Shown here piece after piece: positions 1 through 7,420 of a DNA stretch of 64,000 nucleotides (within the stretch, counting starts at the first letter, position 1; every line of letters starts with the position of its first letter). Source of the DNA: Sphingomonas caseinilytica (GTDB taxonomy: Bacteria; Pseudomonadota; Alphaproteobacteria; Sphingomonadales; Sphingomonadaceae); assembly GCF_023516455.1 (NCBI RefSeq), contig NZ_JAMGBA010000002.1:520501-584500 (forward strand). Reading direction: 5' to 3'. The translations under genes were made by a program, and so were the position numbers. The notes under the pieces were generated by a model. The model worked only from the letters and a program-made list of their open reading frames with translations. It made no database searches and was not told the origin of the DNA.

Positions 1-1391
1 CCGGCGAAGCGGCGATCAGGGGTCAGCAGGATCAGTGGTGTCATCGACGATCGGGGCCGCTTTCCCGGCGCGACGGCATTGGCCATCGGCCGGCCTGCCT
101 CGTCGATCGGTGCGAACGAGAAGTCGGTCATCTGATTGTTGAGGAAAAAGCCGTCGACCATTCGTCCGGTGCCGAAGATGGATTCAACGGTGGTCGTCAT
201 CGAAACCACGTTTCCTGCCGCGTCGCGGACGATGAAGTGGGACGTCCCGGCAACCTCGTGCGTGCGATCCGCGGCGACTTGAAGCGCTCCGGCGGGCTGA
301 CCGGCCGCGGGCGCGGGTCCGGCAACCGGGCCGATCAGGCGAGCCCGGGCATCGACATAGGCCGGGTCGAGGAGCCCCTCGACGGGAATCTTCACGAACG
401 CAGGATCCGCGACGTAGCGGTCGCGATCGGCGTACATCAGGCGGCTCGCCTCGGCGAACAGATACCAGGCTTGCGGATCGGTTGGTCCGCGTGATGCGAT
501 GTCGGTCCGCTCAAGCAGCATCATGAGCTGGAGCATGCCGACGCCGCTCGACGGCGGTGGCGGTACGCAAGCGATGTAAACGCGCACGGGCCGGCACAAC
601 GCCTCTCGTTTGACCGGCTCGTAATTGGCGAGATCGGCCATGGTCATCGACCCGCCGAGTGGTGCGGCCCGGGTCCGCGCCACGATCCGTGCCGCCGTTT
701 CACCAGCATACATGGCTGCCGGACCCTGCGCGGCCAATCGGCGCAGGAAGGCTGCGTAGGCCGGATTCATGAGGAGGTCGCCAGCCGTCATCCGGCTACC
801 GTCGGCCTTCCGGAAATAAGCGACGACGTCTGGCGCGCCATTCTCGGCGTAGTCGCCGGCGAGCAGCTTCCCCAAACGTGGGCTGACGACGAACCCTTCG
901 GCGGCCGTTCGCTCGGCAGAGCCGAACAAGGATCGCCATTCCAACTTGCCATGCTCGTGATGAGCCAAGCCAAGCATTGCAACGGCCCCGGGCACTCCGG
1001 TTGCCCGGCCGCTGAGCACGGCCTGGTCCCACGGCAGTGGCTGACCGGCGGGATCAAGGAACATGCCGGCGGTTGCCTGGGCAGGTGCGACCTCGCGACC
1101 GTCGTAGATGGTCAGCTTCCGGGTCGAGGCGTCATAATAGTTCATGAAAGCGCCGCCGCCGAGGCCGGAACTCTGCGGTTCGACCAGCGACAGCATGGCC
1201 TGCACCGCAATCGCCGCGTCGACCGCGCTTCCCCCGCGCTCCAGCACCTCCATGCCGGCCCTCGCTGCGAGCGGATTGGCGGCAATGACGAAACCTTGTT
1301 CTTTTGGCGCGGGCGGAGTCGATGCCAAAACAGAGGCACAGGATCCAGTGAGCAGGATCAGCGGAAGCAGGAACAGTCGGGCTAGGCTCAT
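1..1391 (-). CDS. ggt: Gamma-glutamyltransferase, N-terminal 463 residues (3' end outside window)
   Basis: This gene encodes a periplasmic gamma-glutamyl hydrolase/transferase of the Ntn superfamily that acts on glutathione and related gamma-glutamyl peptides. The frame is open from the ATG at 1391 to the window edge. After a hydrophobic N-terminal export signal come the conserved segments AANPLAARAGMEVLERGG and SAVDAAIAVQ and the SGLGGGAFM stretch. The autocatalytic threonine is visible as GTSHF, with Thr at about residue 383, close to its place in E. coli Ggt. So the whole large subunit and the start of the small subunit lie here; roughly 100-120 residues are missing off the edge. It is divergent from the acyl-CoA synthetase gene. 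The family call is firm; the physiological substrate is inferred. Confidence 0.9.
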   Translation of the reverse strand, partial: MSLARLFLLPLILLTGSCASVLASTPPAPKEQGFVIAANPLAARAGMEVLERGGSAVDAAIAVQAMLSLVEPQSSGLGGGAFMNYYDASTRKLTIYDGREVAPAQATAGMFLDPAGQPLPWDQAVLSGRATGVPGAVAMLGLAHHEHGKLEWRSLFGSAERTAAEGFVVSPRLGKLLAGDYAENGAPDVVAYFRKADGSRMTAGDLLMNPAYAAFLRRLAAQGPAAMYAGETAARIVARTRAAPLGGSMTMADLANYEPVKREALCRPVRVYIACVPPPPSSGVGMLQLMMLLERTDIASRGPTDPQAWYLFAEASRLMYADRDRYVADPAFVKIPVEGLLDPAYVDARARLIGPVAGPAPAAGQPAGALQVAADRTHEVAGTSHFIVRDAAGNVVSMTTTVESIFGTGRMVDGFFLNNQMTDFSFAPIDEAGRPMANAVAPGKRPRSSMTPLILLTPDRRFA

Positions 1392-1514
1392 GCGCCGGGG
1401 CTTAGGCGAGTGAATCCGCCTCTGTCCATCGCGGCAAGCTGGCGCATGCCGCTCAATCGGCTAAACAGCGTCCCAACGCGCCCGGACGAGGCGCACCAAG
1501 GGAGGATTGCGCGC

Positions 1515-3296
1515 GTGGCCCGGACGCAGCTTGAGCATTTTCCGAACCTCATCACCATGTTCCTGACGCGTGTGCGCGAACATGGGGACAAGCCGTTCCT
1601 GTGGAGCAAGCACGACGGCGCATGGCGGTCGATCAGCTATGCCGAAGCAGCGCGGCAGGTAGCCGCGTTGGCGGGCAGTCTGAAGCGGCTCGGCCTGAAG
1701 CCCGGAGACCGGGTGATGCTGGTCAGCGAGAACCGGCCGGAATGGCTGATCGCGGACCTCGGCATCATGGCCGCGGGTTGCGTAACGGTTCCGACTTACA
1801 CGACGAACACCACTCGCGATCACCAGCATATCCTGGCGAACTCCGGGGCCAGCGCGGTGATCGTGTCCACCCAGAAGCTGGCCAGGACGCTCGTCCCGGC
1901 GGTGTTGTTCGCGTCCGACTGCCACCACATTATTTCGATCGACGACATCATCACTGGCCAGTCGCCTGACGTTGCCCAGTTCCATCATTGGGCAGACCTC
2001 ATCTCCGGACCGTCGGACGTCGGCGAGCTCGAGGCTCGCATGGCAAATGTGAAGCGCGACGACCTTGCCTGCCTCATCTACACCAGCGGTACCGGCGGCG
2101 CCCCGCGCGGGGTGATGCAGCACCACGGCATGATCCTCCACAATGTCGAAGGCTGCATCGACATCATCGCCACCGACTTCGGCTGGGACGATGAAGTGTT
2201 CCTGTCCTTCCTGCCGGCCAGCCACGCCTACGAACATACTGGCGGGCAGCACTTCCCCGTCGCTCTCGGCGGCGAGATTTACTACGCGGAGAGCCTCGAA
2301 AAGCTGGCCGCCAACATCGAAGAGGTGAGGCCGACGATCATGGTCGTCGTTCCGCGTCTGTTCGAAATGCTTCGCGCCAAGATCATGAAACAGGTTGAAA
2401 AGGATGGCGGTCTTCCGGCTTATCTCATGAGCCGCGCACTTTCGATCGAGACCAAAAGGTTCGCCAACAAATCCGTACCGTGGGACCTGCCCATGGACGG
2501 GCTGCTTTCCGTGACACTGCGGAAAAAGGTTCGGCGCAAGTTCGGCGGCCGGATGAAAGCGATGGTATCCGGCGGCGCCCCGCTCAATCCCGATGTCGGC
2601 CTTTTCTTTCAGGCGATGGGCCTTCCAATGCTCCAGGGCTATGGCCAGACGGAAGCCGGTCCAGTCATCAGCTGCAACCGGCCGAGGGCCGGCATTCGGG
2701 CCGAAACCGTCGGTCCGCCGATGTTGAACACCGAAGTCCGGATTGCCGACGACGGCGAGATCATGGTTCGCGGCGAACTTGTGATGAAGGGCTATTGGCA
2801 TAACCCCGATGAAAGCGCGCGGGTCCTGCTGCGGGCCGACGACGGAAAGGGCGACTGGCTGGCGACCGGCGATGTCGGCCACCTCGACGGCAATGGCCGG
2901 ATCGTCATCACCGACCGGAAGAAGGACCTGATCGTCAACGACAAGGGCGATAATGTTTCGCCCCAGCGCGTCGAGGGAATGCTGACCCTGCAGCCTGAGA
3001 TATTGCAGGCCATGGTCTATGGCGACCGCCGCCCCCACCTGGTCGCGCTGCTGGTCCCGGATCCGGAAGAATTAAAGGCGCTGAAGGACGATCCCGAGGC
3101 AATGCAGAGGGCCCTGTCCAAGGCCGTCGACCGCGTCAATGCGGACCTCAGCGTCATCGAGAAAATCCGCCGCTTCATCATCGCGGACGAAGCCTTCTCG
3201 GTCGAAAATGAGATGCTGACGCCCTCCATGAAGATCCGCCGCCATGTCATCGGCGCCAATTACGGCGAGCGACTGGACGGGCTGTTCAAGAAGTAG
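1515..3296 (+). CDS. Long-chain acyl-CoA synthetase (AMP-forming)
   Basis: The product is an ATP-dependent fatty acid:CoA ligase of the ANL superfamily, which activates fatty acids through an acyl-adenylate. The P-loop IYTSGTGGAPRG lies near residue 190, the GYGQTEAGPV motif near 374, and the hinge region TGDVGHLDGNGRIVITDRKK near 450, followed by the C-terminal lid domain. I place the start at the GTG at 1515 because GGAGG (1501-1505) sits nine bases upstream and the family N-terminus begins at about this point (593 aa). In-frame starts at 1410 (GTG) and 1446 (ATG) exist but lack a comparable ribosome binding site. It resembles the 'long-chain' (FadD15-type) branch rather than FadD of E. coli. 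Likely feeds beta-oxidation or lipid synthesis; the exact chain length is unknown. Confidence 0.88.
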   Translation: MARTQLEHFPNLITMFLTRVREHGDKPFLWSKHDGAWRSISYAEAARQVAALAGSLKRLGLKPGDRVMLVSENRPEWLIADLGIMAAGCVTVPTYTTNTTRDHQHILANSGASAVIVSTQKLARTLVPAVLFASDCHHIISIDDIITGQSPDVAQFHHWADLISGPSDVGELEARMANVKRDDLACLIYTSGTGGAPRGVMQHHGMILHNVEGCIDIIATDFGWDDEVFLSFLPASHAYEHTGGQHFPVALGGEIYYAESLEKLAANIEEVRPTIMVVVPRLFEMLRAKIMKQVEKDGGLPAYLMSRALSIETKRFANKSVPWDLPMDGLLSVTLRKKVRRKFGGRMKAMVSGGAPLNPDVGLFFQAMGLPMLQGYGQTEAGPVISCNRPRAGIRAETVGPPMLNTEVRIADDGEIMVRGELVMKGYWHNPDESARVLLRADDGKGDWLATGDVGHLDGNGRIVITDRKKDLIVNDKGDNVSPQRVEGMLTLQPEILQAMVYGDRRPHLVALLVPDPEELKALKDDPEAMQRALSKAVDRVNADLSVIEKIRRFIIADEAFSVENEMLTPSMKIRRHVIGANYGERLDGLFKK

Positions 3297-3307
3297 CGTA
3301 AGGCCCC

Positions 3308-3727
3308 TTACGCCTTTGGCTTCGCATAGGGCGTGAACGGTCCGAACACGCATGCCCCAAGTGCTATCCGCGAAGTCGGGCTGACGGTCTGGGCGAGATC
3401 ATTTTCGCAGAGCCGCGCAGGGCCGACCTGGTTTGTGACCAGGATGTCGCCGCGACCCAGGCCGGGACAGCCGCCCCTGGGATTCTGAACATAGATGGTT
3501 TGGCCCTGGTCGTAGAGGATGGTCCAATCGTCGATCGTATGAACAGTCGTGGTCCGAAAGGAATCGATACAGCGTTGTGGCGGCCCGGCGACACGGCCGG
3601 CCAATGCTTCCGCCAATTCCGCTTCCGCCTTGGCGCTGCGAGCTTGCCCGGCCGGCGCTGTCGAGCAAGACGCCAAGAGCGCGGACGCACCGATCATGAA
3701 CGAGAGCGATTTATAGGGTCCTGACAT
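3308..3727 (-). CDS. Small four-cysteine lipoprotein, paralog C of a tandem triplet
   Basis: A 139-residue predicted lipoprotein: the N-terminus MSGPYKSLSFMIGAS leads to a lipobox LASC. The mature part carries the signature shared by its two neighbours: ALAGRVAG, a Cys followed by Ile, IDDWTILY, YVQNPRGGCPGL, a later LC, and GACVFGPFTPY. Apart from the lipid-anchored Cys, four cysteines are conserved in all three paralogs, fitting two disulfides in the periplasm. The longer open frame back to 3982 runs through the neighbouring gene in another frame and is not credible as coding. No clear Shine-Dalgarno sequence is seen, so translation may depend on the upstream gene 13 bases away. I do not know a function; it resembles small sphingomonad proteins of the DUF6491 kind, but that is a recollection. 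Confidence 0.72.
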   Translation of the reverse strand: MSGPYKSLSFMIGASALLASCSTAPAGQARSAKAEAELAEALAGRVAGPPQRCIDSFRTTTVHTIDDWTILYDQGQTIYVQNPRGGCPGLGRGDILVTNQVGPARLCENDLAQTVSPTSRIALGACVFGPFTPYAKPKA

Positions 3728-3740
3728 CACGGCGCCGCGA

Positions 3741-4157
3741 TCAACTGGCCTTGGTGTAAGGCACGAAATCGCTGAACACGCAGGCACCGCCACCGATCTT
3801 GGAAACCGGGTCGAACAAATGCTGTATGTCGCCGCTGCACAGCTGGTTGGACGGCATCGGCCTGGATACCAGCACGTTCCGGTGGTTGGCGATGCCGGGA
3901 CAGCCGCCACGAGGGTTCTGAACGTAGACGGTGCCGCCGTCTTTAAACAGGATCGTCCAGTCGTCGATGATGTCCATATCATCGGCGCGATAGGTAGGAA
4001 TGCATTTGATCGGCGCTCCGGCGACCCGACCGGCCAGTGCCTTGGTAAGCTGCGCCTCCGCTTCGGCGCTTCGCTCCGGCTGTGGCGCAGTGGTCGAACA
4101 AGCGGCCAATAGAATCGCCACCGAAAAGCTTGAGATCAGCATTGACCCCGAGTGCAT
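3741..4157 (-). CDS. Small four-cysteine lipoprotein, paralog B of a tandem triplet
   Basis: A 138-residue predicted lipoprotein with signal peptide and lipobox LAAC (residues about 17-20). It shares with the flanking paralogs the segment ALAGRVAG, the CI pair, IDDWTILF, YVQNPRGGCPG, LCSGD and GACVFSDFVPYTK. AAGGAG stands about ten bases before the ATG at 4157, a good ribosome binding site. It lies 26 bases downstream of paralog A and 13 bases upstream of paralog C on the same strand, so the three are probably one transcript. The four conserved mature cysteines suggest a disulfide-stabilised envelope fold. Function unknown. Confidence 0.75.
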   Translation of the reverse strand: MHSGSMLISSFSVAILLAACSTTAPQPERSAEAEAQLTKALAGRVAGAPIKCIPTYRADDMDIIDDWTILFKDGGTVYVQNPRGGCPGIANHRNVLVSRPMPSNQLCSGDIQHLFDPVSKIGGGACVFSDFVPYTKAS

Positions 4158-4183
4158 GAAGCTTCTCCTTTACGCCCCGCCAC

Positions 4184-4591
4184 TCACCCTGTTTTTCGAT
4201 AGGGTACGAATTCGCTGTAGACGCAGGCGCCGGCGCCGAAGCCAGTGCGGACATCGACGATATTATTGATATCGCCCGAACAGAGGCGGGTGGTGCCATA
4301 GGCAGGGCGGATCAGGGACATTCCGGTGGTCAGGCCGTAGCAACCGCCACGCGGCTGCTGGACGTAAACGATGCCACCATCGCGGAACAGGATCGTCCCG
4401 TCATCGATGATCTGCATTTTCGAACGTTCGTTGATGCAGTTGACCGGATGTCCAGCGGTCCGGCCGGCAAGAGCCTTGGCAAGCTTCTGGGTCGTTTCCG
4501 GATTGGTGCTTTGCTGGGCCAATACGGATGCTGTCCCCGCGAGGACGATAGCTGCGCTGACGGCGGTCAACATTGAGGTGCGGAGGTTCAT
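4184..4591 (-). CDS. Small four-cysteine exported protein, paralog A of a tandem triplet
   Basis: A 135-residue protein with a cleavable signal peptide (ALA-type site near SVLAQQ) instead of a lipobox, so probably soluble in the periplasm while its two downstream paralogs are lipid-anchored. It carries the shared core: KALAGRTAG, a Cys-Ile pair, IIDDGTILF, YVQQPRGGCYGL, LCSGD and GACVYSEFVPY. The start at 4591 is chosen because it is followed by a proper signal peptide and preceded by AAGGAGAG; the frame open to 4726 adds only a non-signal-like leader. It appears to be the first gene of the triplet transcript. Function unknown. Confidence 0.77.
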   Translation of the reverse strand: MNLRTSMLTAVSAAIVLAGTASVLAQQSTNPETTQKLAKALAGRTAGHPVNCINERSKMQIIDDGTILFRDGGIVYVQQPRGGCYGLTTGMSLIRPAYGTTRLCSGDINNIVDVRTGFGAGACVYSEFVPYRKTG

Positions 4592-4646
4592 CGCGACTCT
4601 CCTTGGTCGATCTCGGGCATTGTAACGCACCAGCCTGAACTTCGGC

Positions 4647-5381
4647 TTACCGAAAATTGTCCTTTTTCGCCCGCAAATCGGCAAATTGTTCGACGTCACG
4701 GGCAAGCAGGAACGGGTTGGTCGCACGCTCGTCGCCTACCGTGGTTGGAACGGTCGAGCGTGCATTCGACCGTTCCAATTCGACATGACGGAGGCGATCG
4801 GCAATTTCCTTGTTTTCCGGGAACGCATGGGCAGCAAAGCGCGCATTGGAGAGCGTATATTCATGCGCGCAGTAGAGCTTCGTCGCATCGGGCAGCCCGG
4901 CTATCCGGCCAAGCGAATGGTGCATCTGATCCGCGGTACCCTCAAACAGACGGCCGCATCCCATCGCGAACATGGTGTCGCCGACGAAGGCTACCCCCTC
5001 GTCCCGGAAGACATAAGCGATGTGGCCGAGCGTATGTCCCGGCACTTCCCAGACTTCGGCCTGGTGCGCGCCGATCGAAACCCGGTCGCCCTCGTTCAGC
5101 GCGACGTCCAGCCCCGGCACACGGCCATTCTCACCTTCTGGGCCGATGATGGTCGCGCCGCTTGCGTCCTTGATCGCCAGATTTCCGCCGGTGTGGTCCG
5201 GATGCCAGTGGGTGTTGAGGATCTTGGTGATCGTCCATCCTCGGCGTTCGGCCTCCTCCAGTACCGGCGCCGGATCGCCGGGATCGACAACCGCCGTCTC
5301 ACCGCTGTCGTGGTCATGCACGAGCCAAAGATAATTGTCGGAGAAGGCCGGTACGGCGACGATTTCCAGCCCCTTGCCCAT
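4647..5381 (-). CDS. gloB: Hydroxyacylglutathione hydrolase (glyoxalase II)
   Basis: This is a metallo-beta-lactamase-fold thioesterase that hydrolyses S-lactoylglutathione to lactate and glutathione, the second step of methylglyoxal detoxification. The metal-binding motif THWHPDHTGG is near residue 56, followed by PGHTLGHIAY, FVGDTMFAMGCGR, and CAHEYT; ERATNPFL near the C-terminus matches the glutathione-binding end of the family. Length (about 244 aa) is normal. The ATG at 5381 overlaps the stop of the upstream glyoxalase gene (TGATG); a GTG one codon earlier is also possible. Downstream of gloA in a two-gene operon, so both glyoxalase steps are translationally coupled. Confidence 0.93.
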   Translation of the reverse strand: MGKGLEIVAVPAFSDNYLWLVHDHDSGETAVVDPGDPAPVLEEAERRGWTITKILNTHWHPDHTGGNLAIKDASGATIIGPEGENGRVPGLDVALNEGDRVSIGAHQAEVWEVPGHTLGHIAYVFRDEGVAFVGDTMFAMGCGRLFEGTADQMHHSLGRIAGLPDATKLYCAHEYTLSNARFAAHAFPENKEIADRLRHVELERSNARSTVPTTVGDERATNPFLLARDVEQFADLRAKKDNFR

Positions 5382-5794
5382 CACCAGCTTCCGCTATTCG
5401 GCATGGACGCCCATGGTTCTGCCGGTTCCAGGTGGCCGTTCTGCAGAATCTCGACGGAAATCCCATCGGGCGACTTCACAAAGGCCATGTGGCCGTCCCG
5501 CGGCGGGCGATTGATGGTCACGCCATTGTCCTGCAGGCGTTGGCAGGTCTCGTAGATATTCTCGACCCGATAGGCGAGGTGGCCGAAGTTCCTGCCGCCG
5601 GCATAGCCGGCTTCATCCCAATTATGGGTCAGCTCCACTTCGCCGCCTTCGTCTCCCGGGGCGCCCATGAAGATCAGCGTGTATTTGCCTTCGGGAACCT
5701 CCATCCGGCGCCTCTCTTCGAGGCCGAGAAGCTTGAAGAAGCGGATCGTCTCCTCGGGATTGGACACCCGGATCATCGAATGAAGGAATTTCAT
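5381..5794 (-). CDS. gloA: Lactoylglutathione lyase (glyoxalase I)
   Basis: This metal-dependent enzyme isomerises the methylglyoxal-glutathione hemithioacetal to S-lactoylglutathione. The 137-residue product is a typical single-domain glyoxalase I: His5 in KFLHSMIRV, Glu in GEVELTHNW, His in GRNFGHLAYRV and Glu in GISVEILQNG form the expected HEHE metal site. I start at the ATG at 5794, where AAGGAGG lies about nine bases upstream and the family N-terminus begins; the frame extends ten codons further upstream without support. Its stop overlaps the start of gloB, giving a coupled methylglyoxal detoxification pair. Confidence 0.93.
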   Translation of the reverse strand: MKFLHSMIRVSNPEETIRFFKLLGLEERRRMEVPEGKYTLIFMGAPGDEGGEVELTHNWDEAGYAGGRNFGHLAYRVENIYETCQRLQDNGVTINRPPRDGHMAFVKSPDGISVEILQNGHLEPAEPWASMPNSGSW

Positions 5795-5856
5795 GCGCGC
5801 AATCCTCCTTTTGGGATGGCGCACAGTTCGGCCTGATAGCCGCTGATTTCAAGCCG

Positions 5857-6579
5857 TCATTGGGGGTCCGGCTTACCCCCTTCGCCGTCGCCGTCCGGCC
5901 GGGTCGATACCTGATTGGTAACGGTGAGCGGGGCATCGGTCATGGCCAGGGCAGCGCGCGCAGCCTTTCCCGTCGGCCCATTGGGATCGGCGGCAACAGC
6001 ACGGTTCCAATAGTCGCGCGCCTGAGCATCTTCTCCCGCCGCCTTGGCAATATGTCCGGCTTCGAACAGCACTTCCGCCGAGCTCGGGACCATCGCGAGC
6101 GCACGATTGATCGCCGATTTGGCCGCCGGCACATTCTCTTCGCGGAGCGAAAGCGCCGCGGAGAAATACCAGAGGAAGGGATCCTCGCCGATCGTCTTGG
6201 CCGCCTCATCGACCTTGGCCCGCGCCGTTCTAAGATCCCCCTGAGCTTCGGCGGCCCGCGCGCGGTCCAGCAGGGCGAGGCCGTGCTGGTCGGCTTGCAA
6301 CCCTGTACCGGAAAGCGCTTTGTCCAGCGCGACTGCCGCCTTGCCCGGCTGGCCGGCTGCAATCCACATATTGCCGGCCGCTGCCAGCGCCCGGTCGCGG
6401 GCCGGATCGCCCGCCGGCGCAAGATCGGCGGCGGACTCGAACGCTGCGGCGGCTTCGGCAAAGCGCCCGGCCTTGTTCGCTTCGATCGCGCGGCAGGCCT
6501 GAGCCTCATGGGTCAATACCGTCGGACAGGATTCCGACGGAGCCTGTGCCGCTAACAGCGCGGCAAGGAAGAACATCAT
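5857..6579 (-). CDS. Exported TPR-repeat protein
   Basis: A 240-residue protein with an N-terminal hydrophobic segment (FFLAALLAAQA) consistent with export, then an alanine-rich helical region that reads as several tetratricopeptide repeats (for example CRAIEANKAGRFAEAAAAF, and NRALAMVPSSAEVLFEAG), and a polar Asp/Gly/Glu-rich tail. TPRs bind other proteins; no enzymatic motif is visible. Its start overlaps the stop of the upstream hydrolase gene (ATGATG context, four-base overlap), so the two form a unit. The specific partner is unknown. Confidence 0.75.
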   Translation of the reverse strand: MMFFLAALLAAQAPSESCPTVLTHEAQACRAIEANKAGRFAEAAAAFESAADLAPAGDPARDRALAAAGNMWIAAGQPGKAAVALDKALSGTGLQADQHGLALLDRARAAEAQGDLRTARAKVDEAAKTIGEDPFLWYFSAALSLREENVPAAKSAINRALAMVPSSAEVLFEAGHIAKAAGEDAQARDYWNRAVAADPNGPTGKAARAALAMTDAPLTVTNQVSTRPDGDGEGGKPDPQ

Positions 6580-7346
6580 GCAATTCGCTCCACGAGCCCG
6601 TGCAGCTCGACGAGAATCGCATGGATTTCGTGGGGCTCGCTCAGGCGATGGCCTGCGTTTTTGACGAGGCGAAGCTGGACATCGGATGAACGCAACTCAC
6701 GCAGAAGCTGCAGGGCGACACCAAGCCCAACTTCCGTATCCAGCTCGCCGTGGATTAGGCGGATCGGAATGGTGACGTCGATTATGTTGTTGAGCAGGCG
6801 ATGCTCCGCGCCCGATTGCCAGAAGCCGAGCCAGGTGACTCCAGGTTCCGGACCATAAGGGTTGGGCCGCTCAAGCTTGCCATCGCGCTTGAGGATGTCC
6901 TTGTCCTCGGGCGTGTAGCCCCAGTCGGTGAAATCGGGCGCGGTAGCGATGCCTAGAAGTCCCTTTACCCGGTCCGGCCGCTTCATCGCCGTGTGAAGCG
7001 CAAGCCAGCCGCCCATCGAAGAGCCTGCAACGATCAGTGGGCCTTCGGTGACAAGGTCGATCGCCGTTAGTACTTCCTGCAGCCAGCGTGTCAGCGTGCC
7101 GTCCGCAAAATTGCCACCGCTGGATCCTGTTCCCGAATAGTCGAGGCGGAGGCATCCGAGCTCGCGCTGCCCGCAATAGGCGTCGATGGCGACCGCCTTC
7201 ACTCCTTCCATGTCGGAGGCGTATCCAGGCAGGAAGACGATCGTCGGCTTGGCCTCAGCAGGCGATCGGTAACGATAGGCGATGCGCCTGCCGTCGCCGG
7301 GATCGAAGTAGGCGAGATCGGACGAGGAGATGTTGGGAAATTGCAT
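6576..7346 (-). CDS. Alpha/beta hydrolase
   Basis: A 256-residue alpha/beta-hydrolase-fold protein. The nucleophile elbow GSSMGGW is near residue 108, preceded by the oxyanion-hole region [11 protein letters not shown], with an acid in HGELDTEV and the catalytic His in NAGHRLSEP. This layout fits a small-ester or palmitoyl-thioesterase-like enzyme (ABHD10-like by recollection); the substrate cannot be read from the sequence. No signal peptide, so cytosolic. It is divergent from thrS across about 75 bp and coupled to the TPR gene downstream. Confidence 0.82.
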   Translation of the reverse strand: MQFPNISSSDLAYFDPGDGRRIAYRYRSPAEAKPTIVFLPGYASDMEGVKAVAIDAYCGQRELGCLRLDYSGTGSSGGNFADGTLTRWLQEVLTAIDLVTEGPLIVAGSSMGGWLALHTAMKRPDRVKGLLGIATAPDFTDWGYTPEDKDILKRDGKLERPNPYGPEPGVTWLGFWQSGAEHRLLNNIIDVTIPIRLIHGELDTEVGLGVALQLLRELRSSDVQLRLVKNAGHRLSEPHEIHAILVELHGLVERIA

Positions 7347-7357
7347 GCGCTCTCCCT

Positions 7358-7401
7358 AGCGTCCTTGTCCGGGAAGGGAAGCGGTTGAGAGACAAGGCGC
7401 T
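7358..7401 (+). promoter_or_regulatory. Stem-loop in the thrS leader
   Basis: The arms ccttgtc (7363-7369) and gacaagg (7391-7397) pair perfectly, and agcg (7358-7361) with cgct (7398-7401) extend the stem past a one-base bulge. The loop is 21 nt and the stem ends 19 bases before the thrS ATG. E. coli ThrRS represses its own mRNA by binding leader stem-loops; a similar role here is inference only, and the transcription start is unknown. Confidence 0.35.
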
Positions 7402-7420
7402 CCCCGCTAGAGGCGTCCCC

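Noticed and set aside
1461-3038. Long minus-strand ORF (525 codons) opposite the acyl-CoA synthetase
   Set aside because: Shadow of the real plus-strand gene in a high-GC genome; no family features.
4686-5555. Plus-strand ORF of 289 codons opposite gloB/gloA
   Set aside because: Shadow of the two minus-strand glyoxalase genes.
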